Positions 43,801 to 55,949 of a stretch of 64,000 bases of DNA are shown here, piece by piece. The stretch is from Mixophyes australis. Lineage: Eukaryota > Chordata > Amphibia > Anura > Limnodynastidae. A program made the position numbers and the translations under genes. The notes beneath the pieces were generated by a model. That model made no database searches. It saw only the letters and a list, made by a program, of their open reading frames with translations, and was not told where the DNA came from. The stretch's first letter is position 1. Each line of letters starts with the position of its first letter. Location of the stretch: assembly GCA_036250195.1 (NCBI GenBank), contig JAVHZZ010000004.1:253286228-253350227 (forward strand), given 5' to 3'.

Positions 43801-44219
43801 GTTTTATAGAAGTTTCCACCGCAACCAAAAGAGTCCTGAATTTTGCAGTTCATATTTTCATATTTCCAGCAAATAGAAGGTGTATCACTAAGCAATTAAC
43901 TGAGCCATGTTACTGTAGATGGTGACTGGAATACTAGGAAAGGTTGAACAAGTGCAAAAACAAAAGAACTTGAAAGCAAACTATGGCTATAATGGTAAGT
44001 ATGGCTAAGAAGCCAGTGAATATAGACAAGAGAGCAGTAGGCAAGAGTTTTTACAGAGCCAACAGTCAGACAGAATTAGTTAAGGGATTTGGAGCAGATA
44101 GTCAGCCAGGTCTCAATGACCATAATGGGTAGTTGACTGGATCAGGGAAATAAAATGGATTCATAGACTACAGATAGAATGGGACAAATACTAAAATTTA
44201 ACAGGTAAATTAATGTTGC
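43801..44219. other. Non-coding stretch
   Basis: Nothing recognised. Confidence 0.35.
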
Positions 44220-44227
44220 ATTCAAAC

Positions 44228-44620
44228 TAGAGTTGCTCAGGCTCGGTTTTCTGAAAACCGAGCCCACCCGGACTTAGGGGATCTGAGTAGGCTCGCGAGT
44301 CAGCTGGTTACTTTTGCGCGTCCTTGGATCTGAATCGAGGCAAAACGTCATTGTTGCGTTGTCAGATATCGGGGGTTTTGGATTCCATAAGTACCTCCCT
44401 CCCCAGGAGATCCAGCGTCATTGCTCACACAGAAACACAGGTAGCAGTGTTCTTGTCACTCTCCAGTCTCTGGTGCCATTGCTCATACAGAAACAGAGGT
44501 AGCAGTGTTCTTGTCACTCTCCAGTCTCCAGTGACATTGCTCAGTGCCATTGCTCATACAGAAACAGGAGGGGTATCAGTGTTCTTGACACTTGACAAAA
44601 ATTGACTGAAAATGATTGGA
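44228..44620 (+). mobile_element. hAT-like 5' end fragment
   Basis: TAGAGTTGCTCAGGCTCGGT followed by TTTTCTGAAAACCGAGCCCA closely follows the layout of the hAT at 23411 (TAGAGATGAGCGCACTCGGA, then GAAATCCGAGCCCA), but is a distinct family. Short repeats of CATTGCTCA(C/T)ACAGAAACA at 44420, 44478 and 44555 follow. No transposase and no matching 3' terminus; AAAATTGACTGAAAATGATT near 44597 matches the fragment at 6266. Confidence 0.55.
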
Positions 44621-46330
44621 AAATAATTGATCAGGTACAGAGAAACAGTTCATTTAATTTCCAGAAAACTTTTTTCCCTCACATTTCTCAACCTTTCTCA
44701 AGTGATGCAGTCAGATGATGGAACATATTTTCAGCTGTATGAACAATTTCAAGGACATTATGTATAATATCAAGGGAGAATCTCTGAAAAGCCTTGCCAG
44801 TATATATCCTAATTATATGCAATAGTAAGCCCACTGTTTGCTCTTTGCAAAATCATAATTCATTTGTTCTTTGTAAAAAGAAATGAACAAAAGAATTTAG
44901 TGACACATAAAGTAAAAGGTTCATCAATGCCTTAAAATAAAAAGAAAGCTTGTGATGTTAAACTGATTCTTTTTCTAGCTATTTTAGCCAGAATTTTAAT
45001 GTTTAATGTATGCAAACTGTGTAACTAAATACCTGCTTAACAAATGATAAAGAAGTTATTCAAAATGAGTATTTGAAATATTCACCTGGTTCCGCATTTG
45101 GCAAAAAATTTCACAAGTTTCTCCACGGGAATTTGAATAAATATTCCCAGTCCTGACCAAACCCCACCATACAGCAGAATGAATTGACCTTAGTTGTCCA
45201 AGCTCTATTCAAAGACTATGAATTCCAGAAAATGTGTATTTATAAATAGTTCACACCTATACAAAACAGCCTGTTCTGCTGTAAAATTTCTCTTGTGTGT
45301 AATTTTGCTGCAATTTTGCACATTTTTAACTGGTACCCATAGCTTCCTGCATCATTACACATTTGGGCATTGAATTTTGCAGATTTTTTTGGGCCGAATT
45401 TGGTTTGAAACGTTTTACATGTAATCCCCTAGTCCTTACCCAACCAAACCACAGAGTAGAAAGATTTAACACTGTCAAAGTGCTATATCTATTTACAGAC
45501 TCTAAGCTCTATAACATTTTACCCAATTGTTCTGTGGCCTATGACCTTTAGATGCCATAGACACACTACACCATAACCCTCCACTCTATTTTCATCCAGA
45601 ATTTTATATCAACTCATGATCCTAATCCCAAACAAAGACAGGTAGACATATGTGGTGAAAAAGAGGTCACACCTTTATTTAATAATACTCTGCTACATGG
45701 AGGCAAAGGACAGTACTGTAAATGCCAGCTCCAACAACATCATAGCATATAACCTGGTGGGTTGCCACCATTCCCCACAAGTCTGGTGTCATGCACTTCA
45801 ACTGCAACTTAAAAGAGGTTGTCCCAATGACTGTTTCTTGCGTCACCCAAATCCGTCTTACTGCCATGGATGTGCACAGGTGGGAAATTGCAGGCCTAAC
45901 AGCATACAGCACTCACTGACTTGCTTTTAAGCACCTTTAACTCCCAAGCCCAGTTCTCTATTCCCCTGCGCTGTTGTTATTTCACTAGTCACTCCCTAAC
46001 CTTCCTTGCATCGCTATAGCTATTCTCCACCCATCTCTCCCCCTCCCCTCAAATCTCAATACCTTGTGCTAAGTAGCAACAGCACCTAATATTGAAGAAT
46101 GTCAGGGCAACCCTCATTGCTTATTACCTTTTGGGCATAAACTGCCTACAGTTTTATTTCTCTTTCCATTCCTATAACCAACATACAACCCCCCACCCCT
46201 CCCTAATTCCCCTGCTCCTCTTCAGCACTTTTTACACATATTAAAATACACACACCCTCAGTTTGGACACCAACTTCTTACTGCCCCATATCCAGTTGAC
46301 CAGTCTCTCTATGTTCCTCAAAGTTGCTGG
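44621..46330. other. Unassigned non-coding DNA
   Basis: Frames at 45363-45551 and 45652-45930 have no known domain. 45640-46240 is C/T-rich and may be old repeat sequence. Nothing firmer. Confidence 0.35.
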
Positions 46331-46332
46331 CT

Positions 46333-46735
46333 GCAGTGGTATATCTATAATGGGAGCAGGGTGTGCAGTGCACATGGGCCCATGAGTTAAAGGAACCCCA
46401 TGTTGCCACCCTTCACTGAGAATGTTTTGCTGCTGACACATGTATTTTCTTCCTCCTGACAGGGAACTCTGCTCCATTATGTCTTCACCGCATCAGAGCA
46501 GCTCCCTGCCTCCCATACTGCACCCGTCTGTTGTGCTCAAAAGCTCCAAAGGCTTATTCTCACGCCTCCCTTCCATGCTGCTGGGTCATTCTATTTTGGA
46601 GGATCCCGATGTATGTAACACTAGCACAAAAGACTCAGGGCCAGGATTTGCAGTGCTACCAGAGGACACCCTACCAGGACAGGGTCTGTGTGCACCAGTA
46701 TCCCAGACTGGGGGACACAGAACTGTCTAATCAAT
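46333..46735 (+). mobile_element. Possible hAT MITE 5' end and unassigned DNA
   Basis: CAGTGGTATATCTATAATGG at 46334 resembles CAG-type hAT ends. No matching inverted end was found. The frame at 46440-46730 has no known motif. Confidence 0.3.
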
Positions 46736-47013
46736 AGTAGAGGTAACACTACAGGAGGATAATACTCTGAGCACTACAGAGAAGCTGTGGAGGTTATTAC
46801 TGTGGCGTGTTGACTGCAAGAGGCTAATGGAGAGTATACTCTACCATTTACCTTGTACCTGTAAACTGTCTATTGTGCTTGTGCTGTCAATAAACCTATA
46901 TTTTGGATATGTTCTGGTCTGCTCGATTGAGTTGAATCCCATGGATGTAACCACTGTGTCAACTAAGGGTGGTTCCCTCACACAGGTAAGTGTAAGTTTT
47001 AAGCCTTTATTGC
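46736..47013 (+). other. Possible polyadenylation-signal-containing LTR relic
   Basis: CTGTCAATAAACCTATATTT near 46887 gives an AATAAA signal, and CACAGGTAAGTGTAAG at 46981 looks like a splice donor. These could come from the end of an LTR and its leader, but no second copy or coding region is present. Confidence 0.25.
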
Positions 47014-47528
47014 TTTTTTTTTTTAAATGTATTTTTATTAAACGGTCTTTAAACAGAAGACTGACAATATTATATCATGGTGTAGTGAAGAGGTATGTCA
47101 CAAAAATATACAAAAACGTAAATAAGGCTAAACGAGAGAAAACTGAATATGCAGTAGTCAGGTCAACCAGTAGCATCAATCATGAGAGACCGGAGGATTT
47201 TTGTAGATATTGAGGGAAAGAAAAGAGTAAGTAAGGAGCTAGAGAAAGGAGTAGAAGATGAGGGTAGAGAGAAGAAAATGACTTAGTAAGAAAGGAGAAG
47301 GGAAGCAGGTAGAAAGGAGAAAGATAGTGAAAGGACGTAGTGGCTGGCAGGATCCGTTTTTGGAAGTGAGGAAGGGAGGTTGAAAGGGATGGTAGTGAGG
47401 AGGATTGATGTGTGCATCAGGAAAAGGGGGAGCTGTATTGGAAGTATGACATACATGTATTTTACACCTTGTGTATGACAGGGAGAAAAAGCAGCCTGGT
47501 GGGAATTTAGGGGAATTAAAGAGAGGGA

Positions 47529-47955
47529 CTACCGGGGTTGGGTGTGGAGGAAGACCAAACAGTCTGAAGGCAGAAACCCAGATAACCAGGGAATGCGAAA
47601 CCGTGGGGTGAGCCAGAACCCTCTCTGGAAAACGAGCCCTTGGGAGCCAAAGAAGGGAAGCAGGGGTAAGCAAACCCAGGCCCTCAGCCACCAGGGAAAC
47701 CCATACTGTAGATGATGTAGGATCATTCCACAAGACACAATGAGCGAGTTGGGCTGAGAGGTAATATCATTTAAAATTTGGAATGCCCAGGCCGCCGCCA
47801 CAGGAAGACCTCTGGGAAACCCGGAGCTGTATGTGGGGCTGCCTACCTGCCCAGATAAATTTGGATATTTCATGCTGGATAAATTTAAATACATATGGAG
47901 GTATACGGATGGGGAGGGTTTGAAAGTGATATAAAAGCCATGGAAGAACATTCAT
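47529..47955 (-). pseudogene. LINE ORF2 C-terminal region (frameshifted)
   Basis: One frame (47767-47955) contains FKFIWAGRQPHI and GGGLGIPNFK, motifs of the L1 region after reverse transcriptase (usually ...FIW.G..PRI...GGL..P...). A second, overlapping frame to 47529 continues the sequence. The two are offset, so the end of the protein is broken. Confidence 0.7.
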
Positions 47956-47974
47956 TTAACAACATTAATACAGC

Positions 47975-48934
47975 CTATCCATTGATAAGGTTATTTGAGA
48001 TAAGGTTTGGGGAAAGTTGACGTGAAAAGCTGGTGATAAGTTTTAGTAAGATAGACACCCCTGTATTTGAGTTTCTGCAGTCACGAGGTAAATGAGAACT
48101 GTGTTCTAGAACCAATTTTTCGGTATGGGAAATGCAAAAATCTAAAATCTCTGATTTGTCCAGATTGATTTTGTATCCTGAGAAATGGCAAAAAGTGTCA
48201 AGCTCAGATAAGAAGAAGGGAAGGGAGGAAGTTGGGCGAGTTATGCTTAGCGGGACATTGTCCGCATACAGAGCTATTTTATTGTCAGTGGAGCCGACCT
48301 TGATGCCAGAGATGGCTTTGTTGGTCTGAATCCTGGCAGGAAGTGGTTCAATTACAAGGGCAAAGATTAGTGGGGAGACAGGGCATCTTTGACGGGTGCC
48401 ATTAGTAATATTAAACGAATGGGAGGTTAGGCCATTAGCCGAGACCATAGCAGAGGGGGAACAATAGAGAGCCATAATGCCCGTCAAAAATCTGCCAATG
48501 AAGTCCATCGACCCAAGCACTCCACACATGAACAGCCAAGAGATACGATCAAACGCTTTTTCAGCATCCAGGGACATTATCAGAGAGGGAATTTTGCCGT
48601 CATGAATAGAGTAGATCAAGCCGATCATCCTCCTAGAGCTGTCAATGGCCTGCCTACCTGGTATAAATCCAACTTGGTCGGGGTGGATGAGGGTAGAAAG
48701 TAGGGGAGTGAGCGTTGTGGCTAGAATCTTAGCATACATTTTCAAGTCTACATTACGCAGGGAAATGGGTCTGTAGCCTGAGCAATGCTTATGGTCTTTC
48801 CCGGGCTTCTGAATGACGGTTATGCTGGCCATGGTAGTGGCAGAGTCAAAGGATGTCGCGTCTAGAATCTGGTTAAAGAAGGTTTTCAGATGTGGAGTGA
48901 AGATTGTGGCAATTTTTTTATAATATTGGGCCAT
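47975..48934 (-). pseudogene. LINE reverse transcriptase with altered active site
   Basis: An open 319-codon frame. Motifs in order: VIQKPGKDHKHCSGYRPISL, GFIPGRQAIDSSRR, SLDAEKAFDRISW (first catalytic Asp), RQRCPVSPLIFAL, and ALYADNVPLS, where the usual Y-A-D-D has become Y-A-D-N. The second catalytic aspartate is therefore lost, and GYKINLDKSE follows as expected. The enzyme would make cDNA at the nick; with this change it is predicted inactive. Its start is not a true ORF2 start; the protein is continuous with the linker frame 48976-49410 through a break. Confidence 0.85.
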
Positions 48935-48975
48935 GAAGCCATCCAGGCCAGGGGCTGAGGAGGGCTTAAGGGATT

Positions 48976-49410
48976 TTATGGCTGTTGTTCTGCTGGAGTA
49001 ATGTTCTCATTTAGGCAGGAGAGCTGGAGCAGAGTGAGTCTGGGGATAGGGGTGCTCGCTAGATATGACTCCAGGGTCTCCAACAGGAGCTCTCCCCAAT
49101 GCAGAGGGTCAGAAAGATAATAAAGAGAGGCATAGAATTCTCTGAACTCATTCACAATATCAAGGAGGTCATAGGTGATAGCGTTAGTCCTCTTTTGGTG
49201 TAACCTGTCAATGAATCCCCAGGCACGTTTCTGCCGAAACTTCCAAGCTAGAAAAGAGTCCGCCTTGTCCGCTTTGTCATAAAAGCGTTGTTGTAGGTTT
49301 TTTTGCAAAAGGCAGGCTGCCCTGCGTGATAGAAGATTGTTCAGTTGGCCCTTCAGGGAATCAATCTGTAATAGTAAGGATGGGTCAGGATGTTGCTGAT
49401 GTTGCATCAA
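48976..49410 (-). pseudogene. LINE ORF2 linker between endonuclease and RT
   Basis: The frame has FYDKADKADSFLAWKFRQKR and, later, IVNEFREFYASLYY, both typical of the L1/Tx1 segment leading to reverse transcriptase. A frame break separates it from the RT frame, close to a PSSAPGLDGF-type motif (RT start) read in the other frame. Confidence 0.75.
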
Positions 49411-49890
49411 GAGGGTGAAAATGCTTTGCTCTAGGGTTGCTGTTTTTTTAGCTTGTGAAGCTGCGCTGATATGGTGGCCAAGAATGGTGACTTTACGGGC
49501 CTCCCATATGACACCCAGTGCAACCTATTGAGAGAAATGCTCCTGAAAATAATCAGAGATTGCTTTGATGTCGGAAAAGGCAGTGGCATTCAGCAGCAGA
49601 GAGTCAGGTATCGTGTAGGAGAGTTTTTCTTAAGCAAGGCAGACAAGGCAGAGGAATCCGTAGACGAAAGGACATGCAGATTCTGGGGAGAAAGGGAGGT
49701 CTTGTCTAACAGTGGGTCTAGAGTGACATTAAAATCGCCTCACAAAATAATGTGCCCCTTGGACAATCGCTCAATGTGTCGGAACAATTTGACCCTGACC
49801 TTGGCCTTGACCCTGATTGGGAGCATAGACCGATATCAGTGTAATAAGTGTGGAGCGAAGAGTATCTATCACCATTAGAAAGCGACCCTC

Positions 49891-50215
49891 TATAATAATG
49901 ATGTTATATGATTTTTAATAACTGCGTATATATATAATGATGAATATTGGAATACTTGTCATCATGGTGAAATTATTTGATTTGAAATATCTGTTCTAAT
50001 GTAATGCTGATTGTTGTGATATTTATGATGATGACAAAAGATAGGGAAAGGATAGAACAATATCACAGACAGGCAGAAACACAAAGTGGCTGTCTGCCTG
50101 GTTTACTGTATCTGTTAACAAAGCAGAGCGTAATGCGAGAAATTGTGTTGGCACAAACATGGTAATTCAAATAATAGCTAGTTATTTATAAATAGACTGT
50201 ACTGTAAGTTAGTGT
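49891..50215. other. AT-rich spacer
   Basis: Nothing recognised between the LINE and the MITE. Confidence 0.4.
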
Positions 50216-50223
50216 AAATACAT

Positions 50224-50508
50224 CATACATGCCAACTCTCCCGGAAATTCGGGTCAGTCTCCCAGGCGAGCTGGCATTTCTCCCGCATCCAGGATATCAC
50301 CGAGAATCACGGTGAATCACGCCATTTTGGAGGGCGGGAGGCGGCGGGGTGAGGCCAATCGCGTCATTTTGGCCCGCCCCCCGCGATATAAAGTACGGTT
50401 TCACGGGGGGCGGGGACAAAATGACGCGATTGGCATCGCCCCGCCCCCTCCTGCCCTCCAGTCACGCCCCCTCTCCCGGAAACAAGTTTCCTGTAGTTGG
50501 CAAGTATG
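50224..50508. mobile_element. MITE of the CATRCWTGCCAACTCTCCCGG family, copy B
   Basis: It starts CATACATGCCAACTCTCCCG and ends AGTTGGCAAGTATG, as in copy A at 42354. Exact 8-bp duplications AAATACAT are at 50216-50223 and 50509-50516. The GC-rich interior has its own inverted segment around GCCAATCGCGTCATTTTG (50356) and its complement at 50415-50432. Confidence 0.92.
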
Positions 50509-50559
50509 AAATACATATACATTATATAAATGTTGATTTAACTGATTTTATCTGTTTTT

Positions 50560-50822
50560 AAGCATCTTTCATCAAACTTGTATTTTTTTATAACATCTAA
50601 AACCAAATCACAAGCCAAGTTTTGCCAAAACTAAAGCCAATACCTAAACACAATGACAGATTGGAAACAAAACCAAAACAATAGGTGGCTAGCTAATATC
50701 AACTGCATTCAGCAGTCTCCTACATTTACTCTTCTGTTGCTTTTTCGGGTATGAAGTCAAAGTCCTTTCTCAATCTAAACCCACACAGTTGCCATATTCT
50801 TATCTTTTTAGCTTATTTAAAT
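50560..50822. other. Spacer with hAT-like AACCAAA words
   Basis: 50590-50685 carries repeated AAACCAAA/GCCAA words like the subterminal DNA of the fragment at 6116-6474. It may be an old hAT 3' relic. The bases 50815-50822 are the ATTTAAAT duplication of the next element. Confidence 0.35.
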
Positions 50823-51124
50823 TAGGGATGTGCACTGGCGACTTTTGGTGTCTCGTGTTTTGTGTTTTGGATTATGATTTTCGTGATGTTTTGGATTCGG
50901 ATTTTTTTCACAAAACACCTGCCGAAAGGTTTTGGTTCGGATTTAAGGTTTTGGATTCGGATTTTTTTTGAAAAAAGCATAAAAAGTTCAAAAATCAAGT
51001 TTTTGGGCTTATTTTCACTCCTACGCTATTATTAACCTCAATAACATTCAATAACAATCATTTCCACTAATTAACAGTGTATCGTGAACACCTCACAATA
51101 TTGTAATTAGTCCAAAACGTTGCA

Positions 51125-51885
51125 ACGAGGTATCTTTCTGGACTGCGTAGTGGAGTGGTCCCCACAATATAATAAAAAAAAAACATCAACTTGTATGAAT
51201 CGCAACAAAAAATGTACCTGGACTGCGTAGAGGAGTGGTCACCACAATATCATTTAAAAACCCTGAACTTGTATGATTCGCACCAATAAATGTACCTGGA
51301 CTGCGTAGAGGAGTGGTCACCACAATATAATAAGAAAACCATCAACTGGTATGAATCGCACCAAAAAATGTACCTGGACTGCGTAGAGGAGTGGTCACCA
51401 CAATATAATTTAAAAACCCTGAACTTGTATGATTCGCACCAATAAATGTACCTGGACTGCGTAGAGGAGTGGTCACCACAATATAATAAGAAAACCATCA
51501 ACTGGTATGAATCGCACCAAAAAATGTACCTGGACTGCGTAGAGGAGTGGTCACCACAATATCATTTAAAAACCCTGAACTTGTATGATTCGCACCAATA
51601 AATGTATCTGGACTGCGTAGAGGAGTGGTCACCACAATATAATAAGAAAACCATCAACTGGTATGAATCGCACCAAAAAATGTACCTGGACTGCGTAGAG
51701 GAGTGGTCACCACAATATAATTTAAAAACCCTGAACTTGTATGATTCGCACCAATAAATGTATCTGCACTGCGTAGAGGAGTGGTCACCACAATATAATA
51801 AAAAAAAACATCAACTTGGTATGAATCGCACCAAAAATTGTACCTGGACTGCGTAGAGGAGTGGTCACCACAATATAATTAATAA
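51125..51885 (-). repeat. Subterminal repeat array of hAT copy 2
   Basis: About ten units of roughly 78 bp, sharing GTACCTGGACTGCGTAGAGG and GTGGTCACCACAATAT. As in copy 1, two unit types alternate: AAAACCATCAACTGGTATGA and AAAACCCTGAACTTGTATGA. The alternation is very regular here, giving a dimer of about 157 bp. Confidence 0.9.
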
Positions 51886-52242
51886 AAAACCCTCCACGGC
51901 TCTGAATTCCCCAAAAAAAAATTCTGGACTGCGTAGTGGGGTGGCCCCGGTACCCAATTTGGTACCGGGGCCACAATACCTCCTCCAAGGTCCAAGTGTA
52001 GTGTTTATAACATATTAACACTACACTAATTCTAGCACGTCAATACCTCTTGTTTTAAATAATGACAGGGCATTTAACTTTTGATTTAATTTTTTGAATT
52101 TGTTGATATTTTCTTTTACTTTTTGAACATGGCAAACGACTGTTGAATGATCCCATAATGCCAAAAAAAGAGTTGCAAGATGGAATTGTCCTTGGGCCCT
52201 CCCACCCACCCTTATGTTGTTGAAATAGGACATGCACACTTT

Positions 52243-52306
52243 AACAAACCAATCATTTCAGCGACAGGGCCTACCAAACAACTGTGGCTGAAATGAGTGG
52301 TTTGTT
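52243..52306. repeat. Stem-loop of hAT copy 2
   Basis: The 52243-52262 arm matches 52287-52306 in reverse complement with one mismatch (ATGAGTGG instead of ATGATTGG). It sits just after the transposase stop at 52362, as in copy 1. Confidence 0.85.
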
Positions 52307-52361
52307 TGGGCCCCCACACCAAAAAAACAATTCATCTCTCCCTGTACAAACTAAACAGGCT

Positions 52362-55300
52362 CTACTGAGGAAAGATGTCGTCCTCATCCTCAACCTCTGA
52401 TTCCTCTCCCCCTACAGTGTGTACTTCCTCCTCCTCACACATTAACAATTCGTCCCCGCTGGACTCCACAACCACAGGTCCCTCTGTACTATCTGGAGGG
52501 CAGTGCTGTACTTCATTGAGGAATTGATTATTCATTTTTATAAACATCATTTTTTCAACGTTGTGAGGAAGCAACCTCCTTCGCCGCTCACTGACCAGGT
52601 TCCCCGCTGCACTAAAAACTCTTTCCGAGTACACACTGGAGGGGGAACAACTCAGGTAAAATAGAGCCAGTTTGTACAGGGGCTTCCAAACTGCCTTTTT
52701 TTCCTGCCAGTAACAATATGGACTGTCTGACTTGTCTATTTGGATGGTGTCAGCAAAATAATCCTCAACCATTTTTTCAATTGTGACAGCATCCAATGCA
52801 GCGACAGTAGACATGTCTGCAATGGTTGGCAGGTCCTTCAGTCCGGACCAGATGTTATCAGCATCCCCGCCAGCGGCTCTTTTAGAAAAACTGAGCTTTT
52901 TCCTCGCAGCCATAGATGTGGAAGAAAATGAGGGTGGAGCTGTTGGCATGTCACGGTCCTCTTCAGAGGACAATCTCCTGACCAGAAGGTCTTTGCACCG
53001 CTGTAGACTTGTGTCCGCCGGAAACAGAGACACAACATACGCTTTAAACCAAAAAGCGAGCACGGTGGCCAGAATGTATTCCTCTGACTTTAAAAGAGTG
53101 ACCACCCTCGGATCCTGGCAAAGCGTACGAAGGGCTACATCCACAAGAGCTACATGCTTGGTGTAATCGCAATGGTTTACCAGCTCCTCCCTCACTTTCT
53201 CCAGCTGCTTCTGCAACAGTCTGATCAGGGGAATGACCTGACTCAAGCTGGCAGTGTCGGAACTGACTTCTAATGTGGCAAGTTCAAACGGCTGGCGAAC
53301 CTTGCACAACACGGAAATCAGTCTCCACTGCGCTTGACTCAGGCGCATCCCCACTCCTTTGCCTATGTCGTAGGTGGCTGTGTAGGCCTGAATGGCCTTT
53401 TGCTGCTCCTCCATCCTCTGCAGCATATAGAGGGTGGAGTTCCAGCGCGTCACAACCTCTTTTTGAGGTGATGGCAGGGCAGGTTCATGCTTTTTTGATG
53501 TGCCTCTAGTCTGCGGTAGGCACTGGCTGAATGCCGAAAGTGTCCAACAATTTTGCACGCCACCGCAAGCATCTCCTGCACACCCCTGTCACTCTTGAGG
53601 TAATGCTGCACCACCAAATTAATGGTGTGGGCAAAACATGGGACGTGCTGGAAATTGCCCATATTTAATGCCCGCACAATGTTACTGGCATTGTCTGACA
53701 CCACAAATCCCCATGAGAGTCTAAGTGGGGTAAGCCACTGGGAGATAATTTCCCTCAGTTTCTCTAATATGTTGTCAGCGTTGTGCCTCTTATTAAAGCC
53801 TGTAATACACAATGTTGCCTGCCTTTGCACAAGCAGCCATTTTGTAGATGCTGCTACTGATGCAGCTGTTGCTGTGGCTGTGGAAGAGTATGCATCTACC
53901 CAGTGGGCTGTCACAGTCATATAGTCCTTCGTTTGCCCAGAACCACTTGTTTACATGTCCGTGGTTAAGTGGACAGTGGGTACAACCGCATTTTTTAGAG
54001 CACTGAGGACACTTGATCGTACTTCTCTGTACATTTTTGGTATCGCCTGCCGAGTGAAGTGGAATCTCGACGGGATTTGGTGCCGGGGACACAATACCTC
54101 CATCAACCCTCTAAATCCCACTCCACTGATGGCAGACACCGGGCGCACGTCTAACACCAACATTGCAGTTACAGCCGCAGGTATACGCTTTGCAATAGGG
54201 TGACTACTGTCGTATTTTGTGGTCATGGCAAACGACTGTTGGACGGTCAATTGTTTTGTGAAAGACTTAGCGGTCTTAAGACTTCCCCTCTGGGAAGATG
54301 ACCGACTAACAGCAGCAACAGCAGCAGTGGCAGTAGTAGGCGTACCGCTGCAGGATTTCTCGGATGAATCCTGTATTGGAGAGGACTCAGTCTGGCTGAT
54401 GACTTGGGCTGCAGGACTGAATCTGATGGAGATCGTGGAGGAAGTTGACGAGGAGGGTGTTGCTGGTGTGTATCCAACTGGACCTTGGGATTTAGGTGTC
54501 CCTGTACCGATGACGGTCCTAGCCCCAGTTCCTGAACTAACCACTGAACTATGAAGGTTATTTCAGGTGACGTATAAGGGAGGATGTCCCTAGGTGGGCA
54601 AGATCCTTACCCCTGCTTATTTAAGCTTTACATAAGCTACATATGGCCATATATTGGTTGACCGGATTTGTATAAAAATAACTCCAGACCGAAGAGGTGC
54701 ATTTTTTGGTCTTCTGACCAGGCATGACGATGGGCTTTTTAATCCCATGGACATCATCTGTTTCCCCCCCTGGTGCCTCATTTTCAATAACCACATCACC
54801 ATCCTCATCATCAAGTTCCTCCACAGCGCCAGCTACATCATCAATAGCCTCCTCCCGAGCCACCTCTTCCCGTACAGTGATGGGAAGGTCAGGCTTGACA
54901 ACCACCAACATCCTTGGACTCGCCTTGGGGATTTGTGATAATTTCTCTTTAGAAGGCAGAGTTGTTTGCTGTTTTGTTGCTGACAGCATAACTCTCTTCA
55001 ATTTTTTGTAGGGGGGGGAGGAGGAGGAGGGCTAAGATCCGTGGGTGAAGCTGAACCACTAGTCATGAACACGGGCCAGGGCCTAAGCCGTTCCTTGCCA
55101 CTCCGTGTCGTAAATGGCATATTGGCAACTTTACGTTTCTCCTCAGATGATTTTAAGTTTCTCTTTTTGCTACTTTTTCTTAACTTGGGCTTTTTGGATT
55201 TTACATGCCCGGTACTACGAGATTGGGCATCGGGCTTGGAAGACAACGTTGATGGCATTTCATCGTCTATGTCATGACTAGTGGCAGCAGCTTCAGCATT

Positions 55301-55369
55301 AGGAGGAAGTGGGTCTTGATCTTTCCCTACTTTATCCTCCAAATTTTCGGTCTCCATTATATGTAGCAC
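52362..55369 (-). pseudogene. hAT transposase, copy 2 (at least five lesions)
   Basis: The product is as in copy 1: BED finger, DDE-type core, dimerisation block. The start METENLEDKVGK lies at 55369-55340. Lesions visible by comparison with copy 1: a shift in the poly-C/G tract near 55010; a stop after CSLCKA near 54620 (a CAA to TAA change); an extra base near 54566; a stop at 53951-53953 where copy 1 has the Trp after the first catalytic Asp; and a one-base loss near 53462. The two stops of copy 1 are absent here: this copy reads on through both positions. The C-terminal 398 codons (52362-53558) are open and keep the RW motif and YSERVFSAAG. Confidence 0.92.
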
Positions 55370-55379
55370 AAGATACTGC

Positions 55380-55941
55380 AGAATGTGTGAACTTGGTAAT
55401 ATTGCAGTACCAATGGACTTATACTGCTGGATTGGTTTTGCAAATTTGGTTATAATTACTTTTTTTTAAAAAAAAAAATATTTTAATATTTTTTATAACT
55501 TTTTTTTTATTTTTTAAAAACTTGGGAATAATGGGGAAATAACTATGCCCTTAGAAGCACAGAGCACAGGACACAGGACCACTGGACTGAACAGGACACG
55601 GCACACAGGACCCAGCAGCACCACTAAACTCAAAATTGACAGAGCACAGCACACAGCACCACTGGACTGATACTGCAGAATGTGTGAACTTTGTAATATT
55701 GCAGCAGTACCACTTGACTTTTACTGCTGAATGTGTGAACTTGGTAATATTGCAGTACCAATGGGCTTATACTGCAGGATTGGTTTTGCAAATTTTGTTG
55801 TAATTAAAAAAAAAATTAATTAGTTTTTGGAATTTTTTTTTATAACTTTTTTTAAATTTTTTAAACACTTGGGAATATTGGGGAAATAACTATGCCCTTA
55901 GAAGCACAGAGCACAGGACACAGGACCACTGGACTGAACAG
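55380..55941 (-). repeat. Leader repeats of hAT copy 2
   Basis: Copies of the GCAGTATCAGTCCAGTGGTG-type unit with A/T-rich linkers, corresponding to 23955-24665. The leader continues at 57536-57680 beyond the inserted element. Confidence 0.75.
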
Positions 55942-55949
55942 GACACAGC

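Larger units (their letters stand above)
47014..49890 (-). mobile_element. Tx1/L1-type LINE, 5'-truncated
   Basis: The element runs on the minus strand from within the endonuclease (near 49690-49890, worn) through a linker (48976-49410), reverse transcriptase (47975-48934), and a C-terminal region (47529-47955) to a poly(A) tail, seen as poly-T at 47014-47024. Several frame changes break ORF2. No target duplication was found. Such LINEs probably supply the enzyme for SINE copying, though the GAT-tailed SINEs here more likely use a CR1/L2-type partner. Confidence 0.85.
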
